From NCBI GenBank assembly GCA_946406115.1, contig OX291557.1:22228501-22292500 (forward strand): a stretch of 64,000 nucleotides of DNA. Direction: 5' to 3'. This document shows positions 21,747 to 32,865 of the stretch, one piece after another. The notes under the pieces are model-generated. The model ran no database searches. It was not told where the DNA came from and was given only the letters and a program-made list of their open reading frames with translations. The translations under genes and the position numbers were made by a program. Each line of letters starts with the position of its first letter. Within the stretch, counting starts at the first letter, position 1. The DNA comes from Apoda limacodes. Its lineage: Eukaryota; Arthropoda; Insecta; Lepidoptera; Limacodidae.

Positions 21747-22370
21747 AAATGAAATTACTCCAGAAATAGTAATTTACTTTATTTATACTAAAGTAACACA
21801 ATAACAAACCTCGCCAAAATAACCTTTTGCGACATGGCCATGGGCATAGCCAGCTTTTGGATTAGGGGGGGCAGGCTTAGCTAGGGCAGACCTGATAGAA
21901 AATGTCATTTTTATATAGTAAACATGTTCATTTTGAGTCAATTCCTTCAGGTTATGGGCACCTAGAGGGGGGCAGCTACCTGTACTTCGCTACGCCCATG
22001 GACATGGCCGGAGTGTTTAAGATGCCTCTATCAATGTCACATCTGGAGAAAATGTGATTATTTTTTACTTATTATGGAAATCAATTTGTTTTTTATTAAA
22101 CTCATGTTTAAAACTTCATCAAAACAATTACGAGGCCAACCGACAGACATTCCTAGCAACGAAACTAAGTATGAACATTCCGTTTTTCCCATTTGGCTAA
22201 GAAACCCTAAAAAGGAAGGAAAATTACAAACTAAACTGTACTTTTCTTTATTTATACAAAATTCACACGAAAAAATACCGCGCAAAAATTACCTTTTGTG
22301 ACATGACCTGAGTCTTTTCGGTGCCTCTATCAATGTCACATCCCGAGAAAATGTGACGCTTGTTTTCGAG
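21747..22370 (+). repeat. Local direct duplication
   Basis: Two units in direct orientation: about 21747-22060 and about 22210-22370. Shared blocks are 'tttactttatttatac...', 'accttttgcgacatgg' with 'accttttgtgacatga', and the exact 20-mer 'tgcctctatcaatgtcacat' followed by 'gagaaaatgtga'. The second unit is also preceded by a degraded 'acggaaccct' repeat (22130-22215), so the duplication probably included that repeat. The first unit carries a MITE that the second lacks. Confidence 0.8.
21839..22000. mobile_element. hAT-type MITE with perfect 8-bp target duplication
   Basis: A 162-bp element with inverted ends 'CATGGGCATAGC' and the complement of 'GCTACGCCCATG', flanked by exact 8-bp duplications 'GACATGGC' at 21831-21838 and 22001-22008. 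The interior has G-runs ('ttagggggggcagg', 'gaggggggcag') that also pair in part with C-runs of the other arm in inverted reading. Eight-base duplications are typical of hAT transposition. Noncoding. Confidence 0.9.
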
Positions 22371-22984
22371 GATTTCGTTGTTTTTGCGGGTACCTGGATA
22401 CCTTGACAATCGTAATTCCCTTCCGGTCGTTTAGACCAAAGGTTCTTGTTATTCTGTATGCTTCTTTTCATAACTATTTACAGGTTAACAAATAGCTTTT
22501 TATCGCGACAAATATCTGAAAGACTTACATGGATATAAAATTTACCTATATAAATTTGGGACATAGAATAAAATAAAAGGTAACGTTTTTTGACCTAACT
22601 TTTTCTCAAAAGTCTTAAATGACAAAATTACTAGATAATTTCGCAGTAGAATGTATGCAAGTAGGTTTTTATCTTGCTATAACTATAGTTGCCGTCACAA
22701 TTTACATATCTATAGTTAGTTACCTTTAAAATATATTTTTCTAATGCCTGAGCCTCTGTGTGTTCCACTGCAGGGCTCTTCCTGGAGGAGTCTTATACCG
22801 AAAGTCTGCTGCGCTGGCGTAATGGGAATTAATGGACGTTTGTCGATCTAGTGGCTACTTGACTGTATAGAGTTTTCAAGCCAGCCCATAAGGCCACTGA
22901 TTGTGTCATATGAAAACACAGCCATAACGATAATTTAGCTAGCCCTCCAAGACACGCGAAGATCTCAGACAAGTGTGCCACTGG
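22371..22984. other. Unassigned stretch
   Basis: 22371-22740 is AT-rich with nothing recognised. 22741-22984 is richer in GC ('gagcctctgtgtgttccact', 'ctgctgcgctggcgtaatgg') and abuts the 5S-like sequence of the next feature. It does not match the sequence beyond the 5S in the 6.25-kb copy. It may be another TE fragment. Confidence 0.4.
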
Positions 22985-23060
22985 CGGTCAACCATCCAGG
23001 TATTGACCAAGCCCGACGTTGCTTAACTTCACTTATTGTTTCCGATAGACGAATGCGAGC
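22985..23060 (-). pseudogene. 5S rRNA-like sequence, partial
   Basis: On minus: 'gcattcgtctatcgg', 'gtgaagttaagcaacgtcgg', 'gcttggtcaatacctggatg', 'gttgaccgcca'. These are the internal-promoter blocks of 5S rRNA. The 5' third is absent. It retains 'cgtcgggc', closer to a genuine 5S gene than the copy at 7.25 kb, while that copy is better in the C-box, so the two decayed independently. Confidence 0.78.
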
Positions 23061-23545
23061 TTATCAATTCCTGAATTATAATTAAGGTTTCTTACAGAAA
23101 CTGACAATAATTCAAAAACAATAATTTCAGTCTAAAATAAATCAGATATAGGTTTAATACATAAAATTTTGATATAATTTCGTCTAATTCAAAACAATAT
23201 ACTCTTAACCACAACTGAAGATTTGATTGACATTGATAAAAAACCATTATTTTGGTTCAAAAAATCTTACATCAAAGACCAATGTTGTCTTTGTTTCAAA
23301 CGAAGTATAGATAATATCCATACAAGAATATTAACTGTCTTAGAATATCTAATTGATTAACGTTGCCTTGAACTAAATTCTGACATTAATTTGTTTAAAT
23401 AAAATTTAGTTCATAAAAAAACAGTTAATTTAATTCGATTGACAAAGTGAAATGTTTACTGGGAAATTTTCAAAATGTTTGAAATTCTTGACTGAATGCA
23501 AAACTATTTTGGTGGAATGAAAATTGAAAACTCCTTTATGTCGCG
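22985..23545 (-). mobile_element. Second copy (partial) of the 5S-bearing element
   Basis: Read on minus from about 23545, it matches the left half of the 6252-7913 element: 'attccaccaaaatagttttg' with 'cattcagtcaaga', then 'agtttctgtaagaaacct', then the 5S-like sequence. It lacks the roughly 185 bases that precede the 5S in the first copy, and the right half is absent. The terminal repeat is degraded ('gacataaaggagttttc'). Confidence 0.78.
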
Positions 23546-24221
23546 TATGTTTACATATATTTAACTCGGGAAAAGTCAAGTCAGTAGAGCTAAAGACAGT
23601 TTAGATTCGCACCTTTGCCTTTGTTAAACCCTTTAATTAATAGCAGGCCTCACACTGTATGCCTACAACTACATGATAGATTGAAGCTATGCATCAATCA
23701 ACTGACAACATTTTTGCGTACAACCCTCAGTTAGTTAAGATAAATGTCTTCGCAGTCATAAGTTTCTGTTCTGCCGAGTTCTTAGTAAGTGTCTCGTGTC
23801 AGAATTTATATCGCATATTACACGGTCCCTGCGGTCGTTAGTTACATTGCAGAAGGTTCTACATTATAAACATGATTGGTTGCATCGCGGCCAAGAAAAC
23901 AGTATTGTCATTAACAATATGTACTTTAGTGGGAACACATATGTTTTTGTTTTAACTGACTGCGAAGAATTAAACCATGTTTTACAGGAGTAGGACTTGA
24001 TAGGTGCGGTGTGTTAATTTCGTTATATGTTTTTTGTGCCAAATATTTTTCGAAATACCTACGTTTTATTGCAAAAAGGTTTAGGTACTTTTTAAAATGT
24101 CTACTACTTGTCTACTAATCCAGGTTTTACCGAAAAAAAAATCATTCTTTTTTTAGGCAACGTTGAAACCTAAAGTTTTGATACGTACCGTAAAAGCGTA
24201 GGTCTGTGGTTGAAATGGAAG
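23546..24221. other. Unassigned stretch
   Basis: No recognisable gene. A 65-codon frame at 23796-23993 shows no domain. Confidence 0.4.
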
Positions 24222-24520
24222 TTTACAAAATATGATTCGTCCCATAGAAAGCACAATGCAAAGTTGCTTGGTTTGTACAAAATACGACTATTGTACTACT
24301 TGTATCAAAGTGGGATGAGTTCTGAAGAAAAGTTCGAAATGCTGCCCACGGCTATTTTCTACCATCGCACCGCTCGCCATCAGCAGGGTATTCATCCTTA
24401 CACCTTAGAACCGAAATGGTCGCGTTCAGTGCGCTTTCAGAAAAACTTCCTCCCGCGAACGCTTGTGTTGTGGAATGAGCTCCCTGCTAAGGATTGCTCT
24501 AAGGACTACAGCGTGGGGTT
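24222..24520 (+). mobile_element. Jockey-like pol C-terminal fragment
   Basis: One open frame encodes 'SSEEKFEMLPTAIFYHRTAR', 'IHPYTLEPKWSRSVRFQKNF' and 'LPRTLVLWNELPAKDCSKDY'. It aligns with the C-terminal end of the 29.5-kb copy, which reads 'LWNDLPAKVFSKDY'. RT core and 3' tail are missing. Confidence 0.88.
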
Positions 24521-24877
24521 GATTTATGTTGTTGTTGGGGTAGGGGGTAGGTGATTTTATTATAATTTTTATACACTTAGATATTACTTCAAAATACGAG
24601 TTAGGTATCCACAAACTGTAAGATCAAAAAATAATTATTTTATAATATAATAATATATCGACTATTTTACTGTGCCCGATCAAAACACGATTATTCCATA
24701 TTTGCATCCAAATTCTCTGTAAAAGCAACCATTTTTAATAAACACTAGTTGGAAAGTAATAAAATAAATTTAAAATTTTCGCTTCATACCTTTAGCTTTC
24801 TCAATTTATGAAAAAAAAAAACACTTAAAGAGGAATAATTAAATATTTGAAAAGTACCTCCTCAAACATTATATAAT
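24521..24877. other. AT-rich stretch, nothing recognised
   Basis: No gene, hairpin or known repeat seen. Confidence 0.45.
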
Positions 24878-24985
24878 ACTAGCTGTTGCCCGCAGTTCCA
24901 CCCGCCCTAAATTCGATTGGTGTAGGATTTCAACGGCAACTCCTCGATTAATGAAAAAAAAAACCGAGTTAGGCTAGACGTTACT
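24878..24985 (-). repeat. 'ataaatgcgaaagtttg' family, 3' part
   Basis: 'actagctgttgcccgcagtt' and 'cgccctaaattcgattggtg' form the reverse complement of the 3' end seen at about 9.80-9.88 kb. The retroelement remnant that follows starts only a few bases later. Confidence 0.65.
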
Positions 24986-24989
24986 AGCC

Positions 24990-26480
24990 TAAGTCCTTGA
25001 AGAAGAAGAAGTTGAAGAAGTCAAAAATGATCTTGATAACATTATTGAAAAATTTAAAACAATTGACCTTGAACTCAATTTTACAAAATGTGAATTACTT
25101 AATTCTGATAGATTCTTAAATTGCGAAAAAAAAGAAATAATTCAACAGCTTGAAAACATTCCTCCAAATATTCATATTTTAGATAAAAGATCTCTTTACC
25201 TCCTAGGTGCTCCAATTTTTTTAGAAAGTATTGAACCCCTTTTAGACATTGAAATTAAAAAAATTACTGATTGTTCTAATAGATTAGGTATTTTGGATTC
25301 TCATGTGACTTTCACTGTTTTAAAACACTGTCTTTTTGTTCCAAAGTTTACATATATTCTTCGTTCGAACCCAATTTGGAAATTTCACAATATTTTGGAA
25401 GAAATGGATGCCAGACTAAAATAAACGGTTGAATATATAACAAATTTATCACTCACCGATTCCGCTTGGTCTCAAGTAACTTTGCCAATTAATTGTGGTG
25501 GCATTGGCATTTTCAAATTTTCATTGGCAAATTTCTAGTATAGCGTTACCAGCTTATCTCTCCTCCGTACACAGTGTACAAGGCTTATGTAATAAAATTT
25601 TGAAAAATACAATCAAAATACCTTTTTTTTTAGAAGCTACAGAAGAGTGGAAGACATTTTGTCCCGGTGGAGATATACCAAAGGAACCAAATGAACAAAA
25701 ACTTTGGGACACTCCACTAGTACAGAGTGCTCATAATCTTTTACATCAAAATTTTAATAATATTTCAGACAAAGCCCGCTTACTAGCAGTATCGCAAAAA
25801 GAATCTGGTTATTGGCTTCACACCATACCATCACGCAATGTGCGTACACTGCTTGACAGTGACAGCTTCCGAGTAGCTGTTGGTATTCGCCTCGGGGTTG
25901 CAATATGCTGTCCTCACAGATGCTTGTGTGGTAGCGATGTTGATCAGTTTGGACTCCATAGACTTTCATGACGAAAAAGTGCCGGCAAATTCTCCCATCA
26001 CTGCTCACTTAACGATGTGATCAAAAGGGCCCTTGCCACCATTACCGTACCTTCCGTTCTAGAACATGTAGGTTTAGTGCGTGATGATGGTAAAAGGCCC
26101 GATGGTATGAAACTCGTTCCCTAGGAGCGCGGCCGAGCTTTATTATGGGATGCCACTTGCGTAGATACCATGGCACGATCTTATCTCAGGGAAAAGAGTG
26201 CAAAAGCCGCGGCGGCTGCCGAAAATGCAGAGCGCAACAAGCGGCTCAAATATAGTAAATTACTTTCAGATTACATATTTGTGCCGTTTGCAGTAGAGAC
26301 GCTCGGCCCATGGGGTTCATCTGCTCATAAGTTTTTTAAATCTATTTTACCGCTCTTAAAAGCTGCTTCTGGCGACAAGAGGGCTGCCTCATTGGAACTC
26401 TACGACGCGGGCACACACTTTTTTTTTAAATTAGCTTTTAAGTTTCTTAGTAGGTATATCGTTTTGTAATAACTGTATTT
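24990..26480 (+). pseudogene. Retroelement polyprotein C-terminus (RT thumb and post-RT region), clade unassigned
   Basis: Three frame segments form one decayed protein. 24999-25424 encodes 'LNFTKCEL', 'DKRSLYLLGAPIF', 'KHCLFVPKFTYILRSNPIWK' and ends at a TAA; the frame resumes with 'LPINCGGIGIF'. After a frameshift near 25520 the second segment runs 25495-25971 with 'SIALPAYLSSVHS' and a Cys/His cluster 'CPHRCLCG'. Beyond TGA 25969-25971 and a TAG near 26123 it continues as '[10 protein letters not shown]', 'LLWDATCVDTMARSY' and 'PFAVETLGPWGSSAHKF' to 26468. From memory, this pattern occurs at the C-terminus of multicopy RT proteins in many animals. The RT active site is missing, so the copy is 5'-truncated. 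It differs clearly from the Jockey and CR1 copies here. Confidence 0.72.
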
Positions 26481-27329
26481 TTAGATTTATAAGTATATTT
26501 AGGTTTATTTTTAATTAGGTTTTAATTTTAATTGTATAGTATTTTGTCATTAGAATATTGATATTACTATATAAATTATGGAATTCTATGTTCATAGAAA
26601 TATTGAATGTTTTAAAAAGAAAAGCGATATTTTAATCGTAATACTCGAAATAGACACAAAATTGCTGCATCAGCCAACTGCATAGTCAGTACAGAAAAAA
26701 AAACTGATTCACACAAGGCTTAAGAAAATAAATCATTTAAAGGAAAATGTATCAGTTTTTACAATAAAATCCTGCAAAACTATGTCAGTTGACTTCAAAA
26801 AACTGATATGACATCCTATTTTAAGAAATAAAGCATTTAAATTGGAAAAAAACAATAATAAAACGGAGTTTCAATAATCAATAATTCTTTCATCCAAAAT
26901 ACATCTCAGCTCTGTTATCCTAAAATATAAAATAAAAGCAGTTTAATGTAGGTACCTGAGTATAAATTATTTTAATACCATCCCAGCAATTTTCTAGTTA
27001 ATAGAATGTTTTACAAGATTTTGGAAAAACCACAGACATAGGTATTCGCCTTGGGATTATGACTAAGAAATTTCACAGTGATTGATCAGTAAATGTCAAA
27101 AACAAATGAGAAATTCGTTTGTATGGAGCCCGCTGCGAGGCGCCGAGAAGTGTTTCTTAACTGCAATTGCTTTTTATATCCCTTTCATCTCGTGTTTTGT
27201 ATAATAAACTACGAAACATATCCACAATACTTACCTGCATTCCCCCGTCATTTGATATAAAAAAAATATTGTACAAGCGCTTATGTAGGTATAATTGAAA
27301 AATAGCTAGAAAAAAAGGTCAGTGTAATC
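26481..27329. other. AT-rich stretch, nothing recognised
   Basis: A/T-rich with repeated 'aaactgat' and 'aaataaa(t/g)catttaaa' words (26700-26850) but no clear inverted or tandem structure and no coding frame. Confidence 0.4.
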
Positions 27330-29345
27330 TATGGCACACTATTTTAGCATCAAAATAAGCAGTTGTCGCGAAAATTTCAGAAAGGTTATGTCTTGTAAGA
27401 TGAAGCATAAAGTGCCAATAGGTATTCTTATCTAAAACCATTTTCCCGCCAGTGAAATGGAAGTCGACTACGGACTTCTTTTATACGGAAAGTGTCAATG
27501 GGTTGTCCGTCGATTTAGCGAGAACGTAGGCTTTGTAAAAGTTTAATCAGCGCCACGTAAGTTGAACTAAAATGGCGGCCGTCTGCGCAGGTGCAGTACG
27601 GACGAATGTACTAACGAACCAAAAATGTGTTACTGCGCAGGTTCAACTTACGTGGCGCGATTTATACCTACTTTAACTAAATGATTGTACTGAAATGTAT
27701 CGACCTATAAATCTTTATATACAATGTTTGTCGTTTCAGTTTTGATACAAATATATTTAAAAATAGTCAAGGGTAAGTTATATATGCACAGTTACCTACG
27801 GCTCTGTTATGTATTTTATTGTATTGTCGATTTCATATAATTTTGTAGTGTGTTATACTTACTCTAAAACATCTTTTAGTTAATCATTTTTGCGTACGGG
27901 TGCTTCTTTAAAAAAAGTTTTTTGGAAACAATTTTGGGCCAAAAAACTACACGCTATAATTGCATTTCAAGTTTCCTATACAAGGTTTTATGTATAATGT
28001 AACTTAAAACTAAATCATCACTGTTAAAAAATAGGATCAGGGTTTTTTTGAACATGTCTGCCGTAAGAAGTAGTAATGTCAAAGTAGCCAAGTTCTTGTT
28101 GAAATAAAAATTACTACAGTTATATGTAGGTAGGTAATTACTTCAAGTTTTTTCAAAGACGTTCAACTTCTAATATTATAGATTTTTATCGACGCTCATT
28201 CATAAGCTTATTCGTTTTACCTTTTTTTTTACTTGCATTTTTTAGATTTTCAAATTACACACACACCCATTTGATAGGAAATATCTGTGGGGCAATTTAC
28301 CAAAGGTAGTAAAAATAAAGTAGGTATTTTTACAAATTTTGAAGTTTTCGATGTTGATGTTTGTAAGTCTTAAAAAACTTATAATACATTTTAATACAAT
28401 TACCAAAAAACCAGAATTCAGTAGGTAGGTACCTATTCGCTTTTTTTTATTATAGTTGAAATGGAATGAAACGTCGGTTAAAAGGAAAAAATTAACACTT
28501 ACCTATAGCAGTCGTTTATTCTTGAAAATAATATACCTACCTACTTAGACAACATGAAAATAAGAAATAAATAATCACTACCCTCTGCAAATGAAAAATA
28601 AAAATCAGAGCAGCTATTTTGCAAAACCGTTCCGAGATAAAAGGTTGTAAATTACTACATTAAACATTTTAAGAGAATGCTGAAGGAAATTTGTGCAATT
28701 TTTTAATTTTTTAAGTAATTATATCTACGGCTAAGTAATAATTCTCATTTTTTTTAATGCCTAAGAATATAATGTATTTGGTTATTTTAGTTTAGGTATG
28801 CCTCTTATAACTATTTAGACACAATTTATTATATTATTAATATTTTTTTTTATTTATTAATATTAAAATAATATAATAACCTAAAATGTTTAGGTATAGG
28901 ATATGTCAAAAGCTTAACTCTAACACCGTGGCGGTTTTTGTATAGTGTGTATAGGTACGTAACTCGTATATGTATAAGTATAACAATGTTTCAGAACATT
29001 TATAATATGATAAAGAAATAATAATAGGTAAATAATATTTATAAAAATAATATTGCCAAATAAAAAAGCAACTATGATAAAATTTTATTAAAATACAGAC
29101 ATATTAAGAGTACCTTTAAATGGGCCGAAAACGTGAAAAGAAAAATAATAGCTAAAAGGCTTTTTAATGAGAGGATAAAACACATCGTTTTAGGCGCTAT
29201 TAACCGAAAGACACAACTTATAATTATTTCGGCCTCAGCAGTCTCGATACTTTCAGAGACTTCTACACCTATACCTACAGTACTGCTTATACAGTATCCC
29301 GATAGCACTTCACCAACAGCGAGGTTACTGCTCTTCATCTGACCA
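27330..29345 (+). repeat. Duplicated ~2-kb noncoding segment, copy 2
   Basis: Collinear with 17862-19850. A short frame at 27459-27545 ('MEVDYGLLLYGKC' to 'NVGFVKV') is interrupted by a stop in the other copy, so coding is doubtful. The copy carries a MITE (27550-27658) that the other lacks. Blocks at 28.08 and 28.64 kb are the best conserved. Confidence 0.85.
27550..27658. mobile_element. 109-bp MITE with 18-bp perfect inverted ends
   Basis: Ends 'GCGCCACGTAAGTTGAAC' and its exact complement. It is absent from the equivalent position in copy 1 of the duplicated segment (about 18.08 kb). 'ttta' on both sides ('gtttaatca' and 'gatttatac') could be the target duplication. Core includes 'aatggcggccgtctgcgcag'. 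Confidence 0.9.
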
Positions 29346-29529
29346 AGTCGCATGGAAGTTATAAAGGCTTGCTTCCCATATGTAGGTACCTACTTGCAGA
29401 TTTTTTAATAATCGATTTGTTTATTTATGTCGCGTAATCTTTTAGGTATGTGCCAGGGCCGTAGCTATTTTTTTTTTTTTTAACCACTAAGGTGGCAAAC
29501 AAGCCTACGGTCCGCCTGATGGTAAGCGG

Positions 29530-32438
29530 TCACCGTAGCCTATGAACGCTTGCAATACTAGGGGCATCACTCGCGCGTTGCCGACCCTTCAGAAATCTAA
29601 TAACTTCTTTTTTGAAGAACCCCATACTGTAGTCCTTAGAGAAAACCTTGGCAGGTAGGTCATTCCACAACCAAAGGGTTCGCGGGAGGAAGTTTCTCTG
29701 AAACCGCACTGTACGCGACCATTTTGGTTCCAAAGTGTGAGAATGAATTCCCTGTCGATGGCGAGCGGTGCGATGGTAGAAAGTAGCCGTGGGCATCATT
29801 TCGAACAATTCCTCAGAACACAATCCATTGTACAAGCGGTAGAACACACACAGGGAGGCAAAGTCTCTCCTCAGACTTAAGGGCTCGATACCGCAAGTGA
29901 GTTTGGGATCGTCGACAATTCTCACAGCCCGTCATTGAACCGAGTCAAAAGGGCCCAGAGATGGCAGCAGTAGGTACTCCATATGGGGCCGGACTTGCGA
30001 CTTGTAAAGTAGCAACCTTTGCCCCGACGTGAAGTACTGCTTCGCTCTGTTGAGTACACCAAGTTTTTTGGACGCCAGCTTTACCTTGTCTAGCAAATGA
30101 TCTCGGAACTGAACATCGCTGGAGATGTCAACGCCAAGGATCCCAATGCTCTTGGAGATGGAGAGGGGAGTGTTCTGGAATTGTGGGACTACAGTGAATG
30201 GGGTTTTCTTAGCGGTGAACGCGCAGACTTGTGTCTTTGAAGGGTTGAATCGCACCAAGTTTTCCCGCCCCCAGTCAGAGACCTTGGACAGACCGATCTC
30301 GATTTGAGACACAAGTTCTTCACGCTTTTCCTCCACAACGGAACGTGGGATGCTTGCACGGCCCGTGTAATAAGCGTCTCCAGTACTGTCATCTGCATAG
30401 CAATGTTTGTTGTTAATGGACAATATGCCATTGATATGCATAGAAACAGCGTAAGAGACAGCACAGAGCCTTGCGAGACACCAGCATTAATGTCCATGCT
30501 ATCAGATCAACTACTGTCAACTACGGCTCGTATGCTTCTGCCGGACAAAAAGCTAGCTACCCATTTGCACAAACCCTCGGGCACTCCGTAAGAAGGCAAC
30601 TTCGATAGAAGACCCCGGTGCCAGACCCGATCGAACGCCTTCGCTATGTCTAGGCTACATGCCAATGCCTCCCCCTGACTCTCAATGGCTAGTGCCCATC
30701 GGTGTGTGAGATACACTAGGTCACCAGTTGAGCGACCGTGGCGAAAGCCATATTGACGGTCACTGATCAGGTCGTGTTTTTTTAGGTATCTCAAAAGCTG
30801 TGTGTTGATCACACGCTCCATCACCTTGGAGAGGAGAGAGGTTATAGCGATAGGCCTGTAATTCGATGGATCTGATCTATCGCCCTTTTTGGGCACCGGG
30901 TGCACATTCGCAGTCTTCCATGAAGACGGAAATTGCCTAGTGTGGTAGAAAAGCGTGAAGAGGCGCGTGAGTACAGGACATAACTCAGGAGCACACTGCT
31001 TAAGCACCACTGCTGGTATGCCGTCTGGCCCACTCGACTTATGAACGTCTAGGGAAAGCAACGCCCGCCGGACCTCGCGCTGTGTTATAGAGATTTCCGG
31101 CATGGTCTTACCGCACCACAGTAAAGTAGGTGGTACAGCGCCTTCGTCGTTCACATTCGAGTTAGAGGCAAAGAGACTGCCCAATAGATCGGCTTTCTCT
31201 TTTGCACTGTGGGCCAAGTCACCATTGGTCTTTCGCAGTGGTGGTAATGACGACTCGCAGAAGTTCCCCTCGGCAGCTTTAGCAAGCGACCAGAAAGCAC
31301 GACTCCCAGAAGGATAGCTCGCAAGTCACCCACCTATTTTGCCGATGAATTGGAATTTTGCTCTGGCAGTTGCTTTCTTACTGAACCTCGAGGCAGCATT
31401 TCATTTGCGTTTTAACTCAGAAATATTCGGATCCTTATTATTACGAGCCGTGGTCCAAGCCTCATACGCAGTTTGCTTAAGAATTTTAGCTTCTCTGCAA
31501 GACCTATTAAACCACGGTCGAATGAAACATTCCATACCAGCGAGGATTGTCTCACTGACTGCGGCTGCGCAGACGTCAGGATCTTCTGAGCTATAGCAGA
31601 TCTGCCTCCACGGGTACGATGCATAAAATTCTCGCAATCCATCCCAGTCTGCCGACTTATAGTGCCACACACGACGCCAATTAGTTGGCCCAGAAGGATC
31701 AGGTTGTGTGCATGACATTTGAGTCCGGACGAGACAGTGGTCCGAGGAGCCAAGAGGCGCATCCACTGAGACGGAGTATCCATCCGGACGTGTGGTCAGC
31801 AGAAGGTCCAGTAATGAGCTTGTATGGTCCTCTATATCTGGTATTCTCGTTGGAGAGAGTACCAGCTGAGAGAATCCATAGGTCAGAGCAAATTCATGAG
31901 CAGATATCCCTGCATAGTTATTGGTTCGAGAACTGAGCCACTCACGATGGTGGGCGTTAAAGTCTCCCAAAATAACTAATTCTGCTGTAGGATATTGCTC
32001 TAGAACTGTGTCAGTCGTCAAACTCAGGTGCGTGAAGAGTCGAGTTACGTCCGTGTCACCGCTATGAGACCTGTATAGGCACGCATAGATACGAGTGTGG
32101 CCCCCATGATCTATGCGCACCCACAATATCGACAGGTCCCTGTCTTCAAGGCTATGAAGTCGGCGACAGCAGATATCCTCCCGGACGAACATACATACAC
32201 CGGCACGACTCAAAAAATTGTGCTCGAGTTTGTAGCCGGGATAACGAAGGTATGATGTGTCGGCCGGGCAGGATATCTGCGTCTCCGTTAGAAAAAGAAT
32301 GGTTGGCTGCGCAGTCTCGAGATGGTGATGGACTGCGTTAAGATTTGCGTGAATACCCCTTATGTTGCAAAAATCCACATTATATGTGGATGGAGTAGCC
32401 GCTGTAAAAACTCTTTTCTTTTTTCTGTTCCTGGCCAT
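29530..32438 (-). pseudogene. Jockey-like pol: AP endonuclease plus reverse transcriptase
   Basis: The protein would nick target DNA and reverse-transcribe element RNA there. ATG at 32438. AP-endonuclease motifs: 'FLTETQI' (about residues 49-55), 'LGDFNAHH' (157-164) and 'SSDHC' (231-235). RT motifs: 'SSGPDGIPAVVLK', 'YRPIAITSLLSKVMERVI', 'SLDIAKAFDRVWH', 'AGVSQGSVLS' and the catalytic 'YADD' at 30399-30388. The C-terminus is 'LWNDLPAKVFSKDY'. Defects: TGA stops at 31403-31401, 31328-31326, 30509-30507 and 29934-29932, plus a one-base frameshift near 30437. All stops are TGA and two sit where Arg is expected, which suggests CpG decay. The protein pattern is Jockey/CR1-like; clade placement needs a tree. 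Confidence 0.88.
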
Positions 32439-32865
32439 TTTGTTTGAAGTTACTTAGACTAAAGATGAGGATTCACTGCACAGACAGCTTAGAAGACAAA
32501 AAGTTGCGGTACTAAGACTGCCGAAGCTCAACACAGATGATACGGTTGCTGGCACGGCGGGCGGAAGGGCCCCTAATCCCCCTCTGTTGTAGAAGCTGGG
32601 TCCACTCCGGTCTCCTTCTCCGGCACGACTACTACTTCAGAGACTTTACACAGGTTGGCGGATCAGCCTCCCAGGGCGGAGATTAAGTGATCCTTGGGTT
32701 CGGGAATCCGTTCAACCTGCGGGCGGCCAGCGGTCAGCCGTTTCATCAGGTCTCCCTGACCGCCGAACCAGCATGCCGCGTCTACGCCGAGCAATGACAG
32801 CAACAAGCACCGTCGGTCCTACGCTGTCCGCGCAGCGAATCCTCAAAGAGAGAGCTCTGGCAACC
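32439..32865 (-). other. GC-rich 5' region of the Jockey-like element
   Basis: Upstream of the pol ATG. GC-rich ('cgggcggccagcggtcagcc', 'cgtctacgccgagcaatgac') with no clear open frame and no CCHC zinc-knuckle motif. Probably the 5' untranslated and promoter part of the element, or a remnant of ORF1. Confidence 0.5.

Larger units (their letters stand above)
29468..32865 (-). mobile_element. Jockey-like non-LTR retrotransposon, 3.4 kb
   Basis: On minus it runs from a GC-rich 5' region (32865-32439), through a pol frame (32438-29530), to a 3' end 'gcttgtttgccaccttagtg' and a poly(A) ending at 29468. It interrupts the hAT-type element just inside its left end. 'AGCTA' occurs on both sides (29463-29467 and 32866-32870) and may be its target duplication. 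No gag-like ORF1 is visible, so the element is either 5'-truncated or of a single-ORF type. Fragments of the same family lie at 1-885, 13355, 24222, 54055 and 63405. Confidence 0.88.
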
